Origin: CAZPQM01 sp964588995
GTDB lineage: Bacteria; Pseudomonadota; Alphaproteobacteria; Rickettsiales; UBA8987
Assembly (NCBI GenBank): GCA_964588995.1
Contig: CAZPQM010000028.1
Location: 1 to 9,609 of the forward strand
Direction of reading: 5' to 3'
DNA length: 9,609 nucleotides
Positions 1 through 8,202 of this stretch are shown here, piece by piece. Numbering within the stretch: the stretch's first letter is position 1; each line of letters opens with the position of its first letter. The position numbers were made by a program, and so were the translations under genes. Below the pieces are notes generated by a model. It worked only from the letters and a program-made list of their open reading frames with translations. It made no database searches and was not told where the DNA came from.

Positions 1-14
1 CAGTTGAGGGTTAA

Positions 15-2795
15 ACCATCGTCACTTTACACGACGAATCCCTGCATAGAATCTATTACATCGCGCCCCAAGAAAAAGAGGCTGAAGCGGAAACCGACTT
101 CCTGAAGATTTCCAGCCCGGAAGAGATCAAAATTTGTGATCCGGCCTGCGGCTCCGGTCACATGCTCACCTATGCGTTTGATCTGCTCTATGCCATTTAC
201 GAAGAACGCGGCTATGACGCAACCGAGATTCCAGAACTGATCCTGCGCCATAACCTTTATGGCATTGAGCTGGATGAACGCGCCGGAGCATTGGCGGCTT
301 TTGCACTCAGCATGAAAGCGCGGGAGAAAAACCGCCGTTTCCTAGAAAAACGTATCGAGCCGAATATCTGCGTACTGCAAGACATCCAGTTTGATGAAAA
401 CGAGCTGAAGCCATATATGGATGAGCTGGGGCGTGACCTGTTTAGCCAGCCACTCATCAACACGCTGAAGCAATTCGAGGAGTGCAGCAATTTTGGCTCT
501 CTCATCCAGCCGGAGGTGACGGATGTTCGGGTAGTGCTGCAAGAGCTATCGGCCAAAAACCTCGATCAGAACTTGTTCTTACAGCCTACCCACCAAAAAG
601 TGCTACTGGCCTTAAAACAGGCTGAGTATCTCAGCCCGAAATATCATGTGGTGGTGGCCAACCCGCCTTATATGGGCGGTGGAAATATGAACCCGCGCTT
701 AGCGGCATGGCTGAAGGATAACTATGCTGATGTGAAGTCGGACTTGTTCTCAGCATTCATAGTTAGAAACTGTGCTCTGACGCTGCCAAAAGGCCAGCTT
801 GGCTTTATGACACCGTTTGTTTGGATGTTTATTTCATCCTATGAGAAACTGCGCGGCTTTCTCATCAATCAAAAAACTCTGACCTCGCTGATCCAATTGG
901 AATATTCGGGGTTTGATGGTGCAACGGTTCCCATTTGTACGTTTACCTTGGAAAATAGGCACCGCCCTGAATTTAAAGGTGGCTATGTCCGCCTTTCTGA
1001 TTTCCGTGGCGCAGCAGTTCAGGCACCAAAAGCACTAGAAGCTATTCAAAATAAAGAATGTGGTTGGTTCTATCGCGCCTCTGCCGCTGACTTCAAGAAA
1101 ATCCCCGGCAGCCCGATTGCTTATTGGGTGAGCGATCAAGCAAGATTTGCCTATGAACAAAAAGAGAATATCAAGACAGCGTGCTATGGCCAACCCGGGT
1201 TGCAGACCAGCAATAACGCACGTTTCATGCGAACGTGGCCAGAATGCAGCATCGCAAAGGTTGGCCTAAACTTGCCTTCAAGTGACGCCGCCCAAAAATC
1301 TGGGATGAAGTGGTTTCCATATCTCAAAGGTGGGGATTTTAGACGCTGGTATGGAAATCATGAATATTTGGTCAACTGGGAAAATAACGGCTCAGAAATC
1401 AGAGAATATGTTGCAAACAAATATCCTTACTTAAAAGGTAATATTGATTACGTCGTTAAGGATAGAGGTTATTACTTCAAAGAATTAGTTTCATACACAA
1501 TGCTCACAAGTGGAAAGTTCAATGCTCGAACATCTAAGAGGGGATATATTTTTGATGTTGCTGGTTCTTCTATTTTTCCAGAGGAAGGTGATCGCAATCT
1601 GATACTCGGATTTGTAAACTCGAAGTTGTGCGATATGTTCCTACGAGCGCAAAATCCGACATTGAATCTTCAGTCTGGTGATATCAATAATTTGCCATTT
1701 GTTAAGTCATGGGCTGACAGTAAAAGTCAGGTGGTAAATCAATCTATTCCAATCTGCATAGATCTCGCTCGATCCGACTGGGACGCTTACGAAACCTCCT
1801 GGGATTTCACTACGCTCCCGCTGCTTTCGCCCGATCACCGCGCCGAGACGCTGGAGACAACCTACACCGCCCTCCGCACCCATTGGCAGGGCATGACAGA
1901 CGAGATGCAGCGGCTGGAGGGAGAGAATAACCGCATCTTCATTGATGCCTATGGCCTTCAGGGTGAACTCACACCTGATGTGCCACTGGAGGAGATCACG
2001 CTCACCTGCAATCCGCATTATCGCTATGGCGGCAAAAACACCGAAGCCCAGTTGGAAGCCAAGCTGCTAAGTGACACGATGCAGGAGCTGATCCATTATG
2101 CCGTCGGCTGCATGTTTGGCCGCTATTCGCTAGATAAACCCGGCCTGATCCTCGCCAATCAGGGCGATGGGCTGGAGGAATATCTGGTGCAAGTGCCAAG
2201 CCCAACCTTTACGCCCGATGCGGATAATGTGATCCCCATCCTGGATGATAATTGGTTCAATGATGATGTGGTAGAGCGCTTCCAGAGCTTTCTACGCATC
2301 ACCTTCGGCGAGGCGCATTATAAAGAGAATCTGGCCTTCATCGAAGACGCCATCGGCAAGGATTTGCGGAAATACTTCACCAAGGATTTCTACGACTACC
2401 ATGTGCGTCGCTACAAAAAACGCCCGATCTACTGGATGTTCTCCAGCCCCAAAGGCAGTTTCAACGCGCTGATCTATATGCACCGCTACAAGCCAGACAC
2501 GGTGAGTGTGGTGCTGAATGACTATCTGCGCGACTTCCGCACCAAGCTGGAATCGCAACTCAGCCATGAAAAAGCCATCGAAATCAACGGTAGCGATCAT
2601 GAAAAGGTGAAGGCCACTAAAGCCATCCAGAAACTTGAAGCCATGCTACATGAACTGAAGGATTGGGAGCGCGATGTGCTGTATCCGCTGGCGAGTGAAC
2701 GCATTGAAATTGATCTGGATGATGGAGTGAAGGTGAATTACCCGAAATTTGGTGCGGCGCTGAAACCTATTAAGGGAGTGAGTGATGACAAGTAA
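15..2795 (+). CDS. pglX: BREX-1 adenine-specific DNA methyltransferase PglX, 5'-truncated
   Basis: PglX is the BREX modification enzyme; it methylates an adenine in a short asymmetric host site and is also needed for phage exclusion. The SAM-binding motif DPACGSG lies at 138-158, upstream of the first in-frame ATG (162), so that ATG is not the true start. Numbering from that ATG, the catalytic NPPY motif is at residues 167-170. A target-recognition-like stretch (TSGKFNAR) is near residues 447-454, and a conserved helical C-terminal part follows. About 926 codons are visible. Family members have roughly 1200, so about 300 N-terminal residues are missing. The same frame has a TAA at 12-14, although similarity to the family seems to run to about position 24; this is a frameshift, a nonsense mutation or an edge error. 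The 3' end overlaps pglZ by 11 bases, which suggests translational coupling. The stretch about 1370-1740 is clearly AT-richer than its flanks. Identity is firm; intactness is unknown. Confidence 0.93.
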   Translation, partial: TIVTLHDESLHRIYYIAPQEKEAEAETDFLKISSPEEIKICDPACGSGHMLTYAFDLLYAIYEERGYDATEIPELILRHNLYGIELDERAGALAAFALSMKAREKNRRFLEKRIEPNICVLQDIQFDENELKPYMDELGRDLFSQPLINTLKQFEECSNFGSLIQPEVTDVRVVLQELSAKNLDQNLFLQPTHQKVLLALKQAEYLSPKYHVVVANPPYMGGGNMNPRLAAWLKDNYADVKSDLFSAFIVRNCALTLPKGQLGFMTPFVWMFISSYEKLRGFLINQKTLTSLIQLEYSGFDGATVPICTFTLENRHRPEFKGGYVRLSDFRGAAVQAPKALEAIQNKECGWFYRASAADFKKIPGSPIAYWVSDQARFAYEQKENIKTACYGQPGLQTSNNARFMRTWPECSIAKVGLNLPSSDAAQKSGMKWFPYLKGGDFRRWYGNHEYLVNWENNGSEIREYVANKYPYLKGNIDYVVKDRGYYFKELVSYTMLTSGKFNARTSKRGYIFDVAGSSIFPEEGDRNLILGFVNSKLCDMFLRAQNPTLNLQSGDINNLPFVKSWADSKSQVVNQSIPICIDLARSDWDAYETSWDFTTLPLLSPDHRAETLETTYTALRTHWQGMTDEMQRLEGENNRIFIDAYGLQGELTPDVPLEEITLTCNPHYRYGGKNTEAQLEAKLLSDTMQELIHYAVGCMFGRYSLDKPGLILANQGDGLEEYLVQVPSPTFTPDADNVIPILDDNWFNDDVVERFQSFLRITFGEAHYKENLAFIEDAIGKDLRKYFTKDFYDYHVRRYKKRPIYWMFSSPKGSFNALIYMHRYKPDTVSVVLNDYLRDFRTKLESQLSHEKAIEINGSDHEKVKATKAIQKLEAMLHELKDWERDVLYPLASERIEIDLDDGVKVNYPKFGAALKPIKGVSDDK
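1370..1745 (+). other. AT-rich, probable target-recognition segment of pglX
   Basis: The base composition becomes visibly AT-rich at about 1370 and returns sharply to GC-rich codon use at about 1745, just before the conserved WDFTTLPLL segment. The encoded protein contains YFKELVSYTMLTSGKF, which resembles the target-recognition region of type IIG/MmeI-like methyltransferases. A horizontally exchanged specificity domain would give this pattern. The boundaries are judged by eye. Confidence 0.5.
2772..2778 (+). promoter_or_regulatory. Shine-Dalgarno deciding the pglZ start
   Basis: AAGGGAG lies six bases before ATG 2785 but only three before the in-frame GTG at 2782, so the ATG is the likely start. 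The site is inside the pglX coding end, so ribosomes finishing pglX can reload on pglZ. Confidence 0.7.
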
Positions 2796-5283
2796 TATCT
2801 CCCATGCCATAAACCGCCTGTTTGAGAAGCACCGCCTCGTCTTCTGGTATGACGAGCAGGAAAACATGCTGCCGGAATTTGAAGAGCTGGAAACCGCTCA
2901 CTTCACCAAGGTGATGGTGGAAAATGATGAATTCGCGCTGAAATATAGGCTTCTTAAAGAAGAACCGAAGCAAAAATTCCTGATTTACCGCGCAGGCAAA
3001 CGCCCGGCTGATCTGGATAACTGGCTGTTGGATTTGGAACTCGCCCATGCCGAGCTGCGGATTGATAAGGAATCCACATGGTTGGATGATTTGGAACTTA
3101 GTGAAGAATTCCGCCCCATTATCAGCGACCATCACGAGTTCTTTGTGAGTAAAGAGAGACGAGATCGCCTGCATAAAGCGTTGGATCGAGAAGATAATGA
3201 AGGCGCAATCAAGCGCAAGATGCTGCTAATATGTGTGGGTGCTAGACAGCCGCGTATTGATAGCGTGCTGGAAGCATTACTTGATGAACTGGCCGATGAA
3301 AGCGATAGCGCCGAAAAAATGGTAGAGCGCTGCAATCTGTCTGAATTTTTGTGGAAAGAGGCTTTTGGCTATTATCGCTATGAGTCAGACACGCCCAACA
3401 TTCAGGATTTTGCTATCACTTTGTTCAAATCCTGCTTGGAGATGGAATTAAACCGGCCAGTGCCATTGAAGGAAAGCGCGATTGGCTTCCTGAACCGCTG
3501 GAAGGATAACCGCAGGCATAAGGATGCATTCGAGATTCTATCTGAGCGCTATGCTGCCGCTGTGGGTGCAGAAAAGATAGTTGAATCTTTAGATTATAGC
3601 CGCTTGGCAGAAATAGACTATTTTCAGATTATTGACAGAAAGATTCTCAGTTCTCTGGTGCGGGAAGTTCAGGAACAGACGATTTCAAAAGACGAATGTT
3701 CCCAGATTGTTCGCCAGCGCCGCATGAGCCACTGGTTTGAAGAATATAAGCCAGCCTATGAAGCGATTGATCATGCCAGCCAGTTCTTGGCCACGCTGAC
3801 TGAGCTAGACCTTGCCCCCAAAACATTGGCGGATGGCGTGAAGCGTTATTCCGAGCATTGGTATAAAATCGACCTGTTATATCGGAAGTTCATTCACGCA
3901 TATCGTTCCTTCCGGCGCGGCGATCTGCTTAAGAGCCTATATGATGCCATCGAGCAGAAATACTCCAACAGCTATCTGCTGAATCTTGCTGATAACTGGC
4001 AAAAGGTCATTGATGGGGTCGATAATTGGACAAATGGTGGAGTTGAGCATCAACGCGACTTCTTCAAGAAGCATGTGCAGCCATTTTTGGAGAAGGATAA
4101 GAAGGTGTATGTCATCATTTCTGATGCATTCCGCTTTGAGATCGGTAAAGAGCTGGCTCATAGACTTATGCAGTCAGATCGCTATGATGCAAAGGTTGAT
4201 CCAGTCGTTTCTTCATTGCCTAGCTATACGCAGCTTGGCATGGCCTCTCTGCTACCCCATAACTCTCTGAGCTTAGTGGATGACGATTCGGCGCGTATCA
4301 ATGCAGATGGTCAGCTTGCGAGCGGAACGGCTGGCAGGGATAAGGTCATTAAGGCGCACGGTAAAGCAGGCAAAGCCGTTCAGCATAAAGATTTTATGGA
4401 ACTTGGGCGAGATGATTCGCGCCAGCTTCTTAAGGATCACGATTTTCTTTATATCTACCATAACCAAATTGATTTTGTAGGAGATAAACGCGACTCAGAG
4501 GAGCGCGTCTTTGACGCAGCAGAATCAGCCATTGAAGAAATCATTGCCTGCGTAAAGCGTTTAGCCGCAGCCAATGCCACTAACATTTTGGTAACTGCTG
4601 ATCATGGATTTATCTATCAAAATAAGCCATTAGATGAGAGCGACTACCTTAGCGTTGATGTTGAGGGCAATGATATTAGGTATCGTGATCGACGCTTTGT
4701 GCTAGGCAAAGAACTGCAGCTACAAAGCGCTTTCAAGCACTTTACAGCAAAGCAACTCGGTATGGCTGGAGACTTTGAGGTTGCTATACCAAAATCCATA
4801 AACAGACTGCGCAAACAAGGTTCAGGAAGCCGCTTTGTACATGGTGGCGCAACCCTTCAGGAAATAGTCATTCCAGTAGTTAAGATCAATAAGAGACGAC
4901 AAAGTGACCTTGAGCGAGTGGATGTGGAGATTTTGTCTGGATCAACCAATAACATTACATCTGGCCAGCTTAGTGTGACTTTGTATCAGCAAAAGCCAAT
5001 ATCGGATAAGCGACTCTCCAGAACCTTAGAGGCTGGATTGTGGAGTAAAGACGGGGAGCTGATTTCTGACTCATTTGAGATCATTTTCGACAGCGGGTCA
5101 GAAAGTCCTCGTGAGCGCGAAACTAAACGCCGTTTTATTTTAACCCGAAAGGCTGATGAATATAACAACCAGACGGTTTACCTTAAATTGAGAGAGAAAA
5201 TACAAGGAACATCGCATCACCAAGACTACAAAACGACACCATTTACTATAAAACGCTCATTTACGAGTGACTTTGATTTTTAG
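2785..5283 (+). CDS. pglZ: BREX-1 system phosphatase-fold protein PglZ
   Basis: PglZ is a core BREX component of the alkaline phosphatase superfamily, cytoplasmic, acting with PglX in host modification and phage exclusion. The protein has 832 residues, the usual length for type I PglZ. The N-terminal half is helical and charged. The phosphatase-like domain spans roughly residues 435-720. It carries the metal-site motif SDAFRFE (Asp447), the TADHGF motif (Asp606, His607) and a late HGG motif in RFVHGGATLQE, all expected metal ligands of the fold. The C-terminal part looks beta-rich. A GTG at 2782 is in frame, but ATG 2785 is preferred because AAGGGAG at 2772-2778 lies six bases before it. The start lies inside the end of pglX, and brxL follows after 14 bases, so the three are one transcript. 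No missing key residue is seen. Its biochemical reaction in BREX is not settled in the literature I know. Confidence 0.95.
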   Translation: MTSNISHAINRLFEKHRLVFWYDEQENMLPEFEELETAHFTKVMVENDEFALKYRLLKEEPKQKFLIYRAGKRPADLDNWLLDLELAHAELRIDKESTWLDDLELSEEFRPIISDHHEFFVSKERRDRLHKALDREDNEGAIKRKMLLICVGARQPRIDSVLEALLDELADESDSAEKMVERCNLSEFLWKEAFGYYRYESDTPNIQDFAITLFKSCLEMELNRPVPLKESAIGFLNRWKDNRRHKDAFEILSERYAAAVGAEKIVESLDYSRLAEIDYFQIIDRKILSSLVREVQEQTISKDECSQIVRQRRMSHWFEEYKPAYEAIDHASQFLATLTELDLAPKTLADGVKRYSEHWYKIDLLYRKFIHAYRSFRRGDLLKSLYDAIEQKYSNSYLLNLADNWQKVIDGVDNWTNGGVEHQRDFFKKHVQPFLEKDKKVYVIISDAFRFEIGKELAHRLMQSDRYDAKVDPVVSSLPSYTQLGMASLLPHNSLSLVDDDSARINADGQLASGTAGRDKVIKAHGKAGKAVQHKDFMELGRDDSRQLLKDHDFLYIYHNQIDFVGDKRDSEERVFDAAESAIEEIIACVKRLAAANATNILVTADHGFIYQNKPLDESDYLSVDVEGNDIRYRDRRFVLGKELQLQSAFKHFTAKQLGMAGDFEVAIPKSINRLRKQGSGSRFVHGGATLQEIVIPVVKINKRRQSDLERVDVEILSGSTNNITSGQLSVTLYQQKPISDKRLSRTLEAGLWSKDGELISDSFEIIFDSGSESPRERETKRRFILTRKADEYNNQTVYLKLREKIQGTSHHQDYKTTPFTIKRSFTSDFDF

Positions 5284-5297
5284 GAAATGAGGGAATT

Positions 5298-7340
5298 ATG
5301 ACGCCATTAGATCAAAAAATTACCGAAGCATTCGAAGGGCTAGTGGTTCGGAAGGATCTGGTTAAAAAGGTTAAGGGCAATGCGATTGTTCCCTCTTATG
5401 TGTTGGAATATCTTTTAGGCCAATATTGCGCCACAAGTGATCAGGCCAGCATTGAGACGGGCATTGAAACGGTCAAGGAAATCCTACGAAAGCACTATGT
5501 ACACAGGAACGAGGCTGGTCTGGTCAAATCGCAAACCAAAGAAAAAGGACAACATAAAGTTATCGATAAGATAAGTGTATCCTTAAACGACAAGGCAGGC
5601 GTTTATGAGGCCACTTTTGCAAATTTAGGTATCAACAAGGTCTTGGTGGATACCGACACTGTAAAACGGCATCCAAAGCTGTTGGTTAGCGGTGTATGGT
5701 GTATTGCAGAAGTGGGGTATGAGTTTTCTGAGGATAAAGCGGTTTGCCCGTGGATTCTAAATTCAATAAAGCCAATTCAGTTATCCGATTTTAATTTCGA
5801 CGAATACATAGAAAGAAGGAAGCTCTTTTCTACAGATGATTGGATCGATCTTTTGATTCAGAGCATTGGTTTTAATCCCGAAGAGATGAGCCGAAGAAGT
5901 AAGTTAATTCAATTAACAAGACTGATTCCTTTCTGTGAAAGAAACTACAATCTAATCGAGCTAGGTCCCAAAGGAACTGGTAAGTCACATATATATTCAG
6001 AGTTCTCTCCACACGGCATCTTGATTTCTGGTGGTGAGGTTACGGTTCCAAAACTGTTTGTAAATAATGCCAGTGGGAAGATTGGGCTAGTTGGTTACTG
6101 GGACACCATCGCCTTTGACGAGTTTGCTGGCAAGAAAAAGAAGGTAGATAAGGCGCTCGTAGACATCATGAAGAATTATATGGCTAACAAGTCATTCTCT
6201 AGAGGCGTTGAAACACTCGGAGCCGAGGCATCTATGGTATTTATCGGTAATACTCAGCACAACGTGCCGTACATGCTGAAACATTCTGACTTGTTTGATG
6301 AGCTACCGGATAGCTATCACGACTCCGCTTTTCTTGATAGACTACATTTCTACATACCGGGTTGGGAAGTGGATATTATTAGAGCTGAAATGTTTTCGTC
6401 CGGTTATGGCTTTGTCGTAGATTACTTAGCTGAAATTTTGAGAAATTTACGAAATCATGATTATTCGAATGATTTTACACAGCATTACGAGCTTTTTTCA
6501 GATATTTCTACACGCGATAGAGATGCTATTCTGAAGACATTCTCTGGTTTCTTCAAAATTATCTACCCTAACAAAGAGGCGCCTGAGGAGGAAATAAAAG
6601 AACTTTTATTATTTGCTATCGAGGGAAGAAAAAGAGTGAAAGATCAGCTTTTCAGAATTGATAGCACTTATTCACCTGTTACTTTTGGCTTCAAAGATCG
6701 TGGTGGTGAAGATTTCACCGTCAAAACTCTTGAAGAGAAGGAGTATCCGCAGTTCTATTATTCTAATCAACATTCTGATGATAAAAATTTAGAGGTCAAT
6801 GAACCAGAACCCCAGAAAAGAGAAGAACCTGTTACAAAACCAATAGTCTTAAAAGAAGGTCATTTTACATATGATGAAAACCAAAAAGGCGTGTCGTATG
6901 ACTTGCTTTTTGGTGCCTATATCAAAGGGGCTACGCTAATTGAGATTATTGATCCGTACATCCGCATATTTTTTCAGTGCCGTAATATGATGGAATTTCT
7001 GGAAACGGTCATTCGGCATAAAGATGAGACAGATGAGGTAAATGTTCATCTCAGAACAATAGGGGATGATTATAAAAGTGATGAGCAGGAAGAATTCTTC
7101 TCATCTATGCAAAACTCCATGAAACCTGCAGGCATCAATTTTACATGGGAGTTTGATAGATCGAATACTATTCACGCAAGAAGCATAACAACCAACACAG
7201 GTTGGAAAATCAGTTTGGATCGAGGTTTAGATATTTTCCAACAATTTGATATGAAAGATGCGTTTTCAATAGCTAATAAGAATCAGAAATATAGGTTCTG
7301 CAAAGCTTTTGAGATCACGTATATTCGCAAACCTAGCTGA
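5298..7340 (+). CDS. brxL: BREX AAA+ ATPase BrxL with a MITD1-like (MIT_C) C-terminal domain in place of the Lon-like domain
   Basis: BrxL is the ATP-driven BREX component; homologues form MCM-like rings on DNA and are needed for phage exclusion but not for methylation. The 680-residue protein has the BrxL N-terminal domain (about 1-185) and an AAA+ core (about 190-455). The core carries Walker A GPKGTGKS (223-230), Walker B IAFDE (271-275), a sensor-1 Asn in VFIGNTQ (Asn318) and an arginine-finger candidate in FLDRLH (Arg348). A polar, Pro/Glu-rich linker (about 485-518) follows. Canonical BrxL of about 680-690 residues then has a Lon-protease-like domain; none of its features is visible here. 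Instead residues 521-677 match MIT_C of human MITD1 in order: GVSYDLLF, EIIDPYIR, MMEFLETV, TNTGWKISLDRGLDIF. It starts 14 bases after pglZ, with GAGGGA at 5289-5294 just ahead. Its stop overlaps the end of the convergent lysozyme gene. Family and domain calls are strong; the effect of the swap is inference. Confidence 0.93.
   Translation: MTPLDQKITEAFEGLVVRKDLVKKVKGNAIVPSYVLEYLLGQYCATSDQASIETGIETVKEILRKHYVHRNEAGLVKSQTKEKGQHKVIDKISVSLNDKAGVYEATFANLGINKVLVDTDTVKRHPKLLVSGVWCIAEVGYEFSEDKAVCPWILNSIKPIQLSDFNFDEYIERRKLFSTDDWIDLLIQSIGFNPEEMSRRSKLIQLTRLIPFCERNYNLIELGPKGTGKSHIYSEFSPHGILISGGEVTVPKLFVNNASGKIGLVGYWDTIAFDEFAGKKKKVDKALVDIMKNYMANKSFSRGVETLGAEASMVFIGNTQHNVPYMLKHSDLFDELPDSYHDSAFLDRLHFYIPGWEVDIIRAEMFSSGYGFVVDYLAEILRNLRNHDYSNDFTQHYELFSDISTRDRDAILKTFSGFFKIIYPNKEAPEEEIKELLLFAIEGRKRVKDQLFRIDSTYSPVTFGFKDRGGEDFTVKTLEEKEYPQFYYSNQHSDDKNLEVNEPEPQKREEPVTKPIVLKEGHFTYDENQKGVSYDLLFGAYIKGATLIEIIDPYIRIFFQCRNMMEFLETVIRHKDETDEVNVHLRTIGDDYKSDEQEEFFSSMQNSMKPAGINFTWEFDRSNTIHARSITTNTGWKISLDRGLDIFQQFDMKDAFSIANKNQKYRFCKAFEITYIRKPS
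6858..7328 (+). other. MIT_C-like (phospholipase-D-fold, MITD1 C-terminal) domain within brxL
   Basis: This is the coding region for BrxL residues 521-677. The order and spacing of motifs follow human MITD1 as I recall it: a Gly-x-Ser-Tyr-x-x-Leu-Phe opening, an Asp-Pro-Tyr-Ile-Arg strand, a helix with Phe-Leu-Glu, a Ser-Asn-Thr-Ile-His segment (MITD1 has Ser-Ser-Ile-His), and a Gly-Trp-x-Ile-x-x-x-Arg-Gly-Leu-Asp-x-Phe block. In MITD1 this domain has a catalytically inactive phospholipase D fold, dimerises and binds phosphoinositide membranes. A membrane or dimerisation role in BrxL is inference only. Confidence 0.85.
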
Positions 7341-7773
7341 GATATAGCGCAACCTCTGCTTCTCTTCGTCTAACAAGGCCGCGCAGCTTCCGACCACCAG
7401 CCCACATCCAGCGCAGGAATTCCCGTGGTACATCTTCATGCTCCTCACGATTAACCTTGCGCCGGAGTGTGGAGCACTGAAGAGCGCCACCGCCCAGATT
7501 GAAGGTAAACGACACCAACGCATCAAACTGACCATCGGTAAGCGGCACATCAATCAGGCGCAGCACGGCACGTTCTGCTGCCTGCACATCTTTAATCAAC
7601 AACGCTTCGCCAGCTTCTCGGCTGATACCGTTCTCAAACATTTTATGCTCGCCTTTGCGTATCAGATGACCATAGCCAATCGTTGGAAAGCCTGCCGCGT
7701 CCAGATAGATTTCCGGCTCGAACCCTTCAAAGCGCTTGATCAGCTCAAGGCCCTGTTTGGTGATCTGGCGCAT
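7333..7773 (-). CDS. Phage endolysin, T4-type lysozyme (GH24 muramidase)
   Basis: This is a lysozyme that cuts the N-acetylmuramic acid to N-acetylglucosamine bond of peptidoglycan at the end of a phage cycle. The catalytic triad has the T4 spacing: Glu16 (RFEGF), Asp25 (YLDAAG) and Thr31 in PTIGYGH, i.e. E-x8-D-x5-T. The family segment DALVSFTFNLGGGAL and the C-terminal LVRRREAE are also present. The 146 residues are normal for a complete member. There is no signal peptide or N-terminal membrane anchor, so export should depend on the holin. A GTG at 7788 would add five residues, but ATG 7773 is better because GAGGGG (7781-7786) lies seven bases ahead of it. The start overlaps the end of the holin gene, and the end overlaps the brxL stop on the other strand by 8 bases. 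Confidence 0.93.
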   Translation of the reverse strand: MRQITKQGLELIKRFEGFEPEIYLDAAGFPTIGYGHLIRKGEHKMFENGISREAGEALLIKDVQAAERAVLRLIDVPLTDGQFDALVSFTFNLGGGALQCSTLRRKVNREEHEDVPREFLRWMWAGGRKLRGLVRRREAEVALYLS

Positions 7774-7774
7774 G

Positions 7775-8200
7775 TCATCGCCCCTCACGCAGTTTGCTCA
7801 TGGCACGCTGGCCGAAGTAAAAACTGATAATGCCTGCGAAAATCGCCTGATCTTCTGCCGTCCACAGCAACCACGGCAGATCGGCTGAGAACTGCATCGC
7901 CTTTATCACGGCATAGAGAATAAAAAAGCTGTAGGCGATGACGGGGCGCACCGTGCCATTAAGTGCATCCACCCACTTGATGCCTGAATAGAACGTCTTA
8001 TAGAGTGCCTTGCTCTCCGCAATATCCGCCTCGACATGGATTTCTTCCAGTCGTTGCTGGTGGCCTTGTGCCTGCTGCTCTATCTGCAGCCGCAAAATAG
8101 TCAGCTCATGCTTGCGGTCTTGATGGTCGCGGAACAGTTTCAGCAAATCAGGAAACGCCGCGCTAATAAATCCAACGAGTGATCCAAGTAATGTGATCAT
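7775..8200 (-). CDS. Probable phage holin with three membrane segments (GTA/3TM-type)
   Basis: This is a 141-residue inner-membrane protein. Hydrophobic segments are at about 2-22 (ITLLGSLVGFIS...), 84-103 (VRPVIAYSFFILYAVIK) and 115-131 (EDQAIFAGIISFYFG). A charged, Gln/Glu-rich probable coiled coil lies between the first two (about 25-60). The Arg-Pro before the second segment and FYFGxRAM at the end recall the three-helix holin family of phages and gene transfer agents. The position directly upstream of a lysozyme without its own export signal supports a holin role. Translation from 8293 is open, but the start at 8200 is chosen because a GGAGGA Shine-Dalgarno (8206-8211) lies five bases before this ATG. 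It could instead be a lysis regulator; the name rests on topology and context. Confidence 0.75.
   Translation of the reverse strand: MITLLGSLVGFISAAFPDLLKLFRDHQDRKHELTILRLQIEQQAQGHQQRLEEIHVEADIAESKALYKTFYSGIKWVDALNGTVRPVIAYSFFILYAVIKAMQFSADLPWLLWTAEDQAIFAGIISFYFGQRAMSKLREGR
7781..7786 (-). promoter_or_regulatory. Shine-Dalgarno deciding the lysozyme start
   Basis: GAGGGG on the minus strand is placed seven bases before ATG 7773 and lies within the final codons of the holin gene. It favours that ATG over the in-frame GTG at 7788 and suggests translational coupling of holin and lysozyme. Confidence 0.65.
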
Positions 8201-8202
8201 GA

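Noticed and set aside
162..164. ATG at 162 as the start of pglX.
   Set aside because: The essential SAM-binding motif DPACGSG at 138-158 lies upstream in the same frame, so this Met is internal.
7438..7827. A plus-strand 129-codon frame over the lysozyme gene.
   Set aside because: It is antisense to a clear GH24 lysozyme with its full catalytic triad and has no recognisable protein features.
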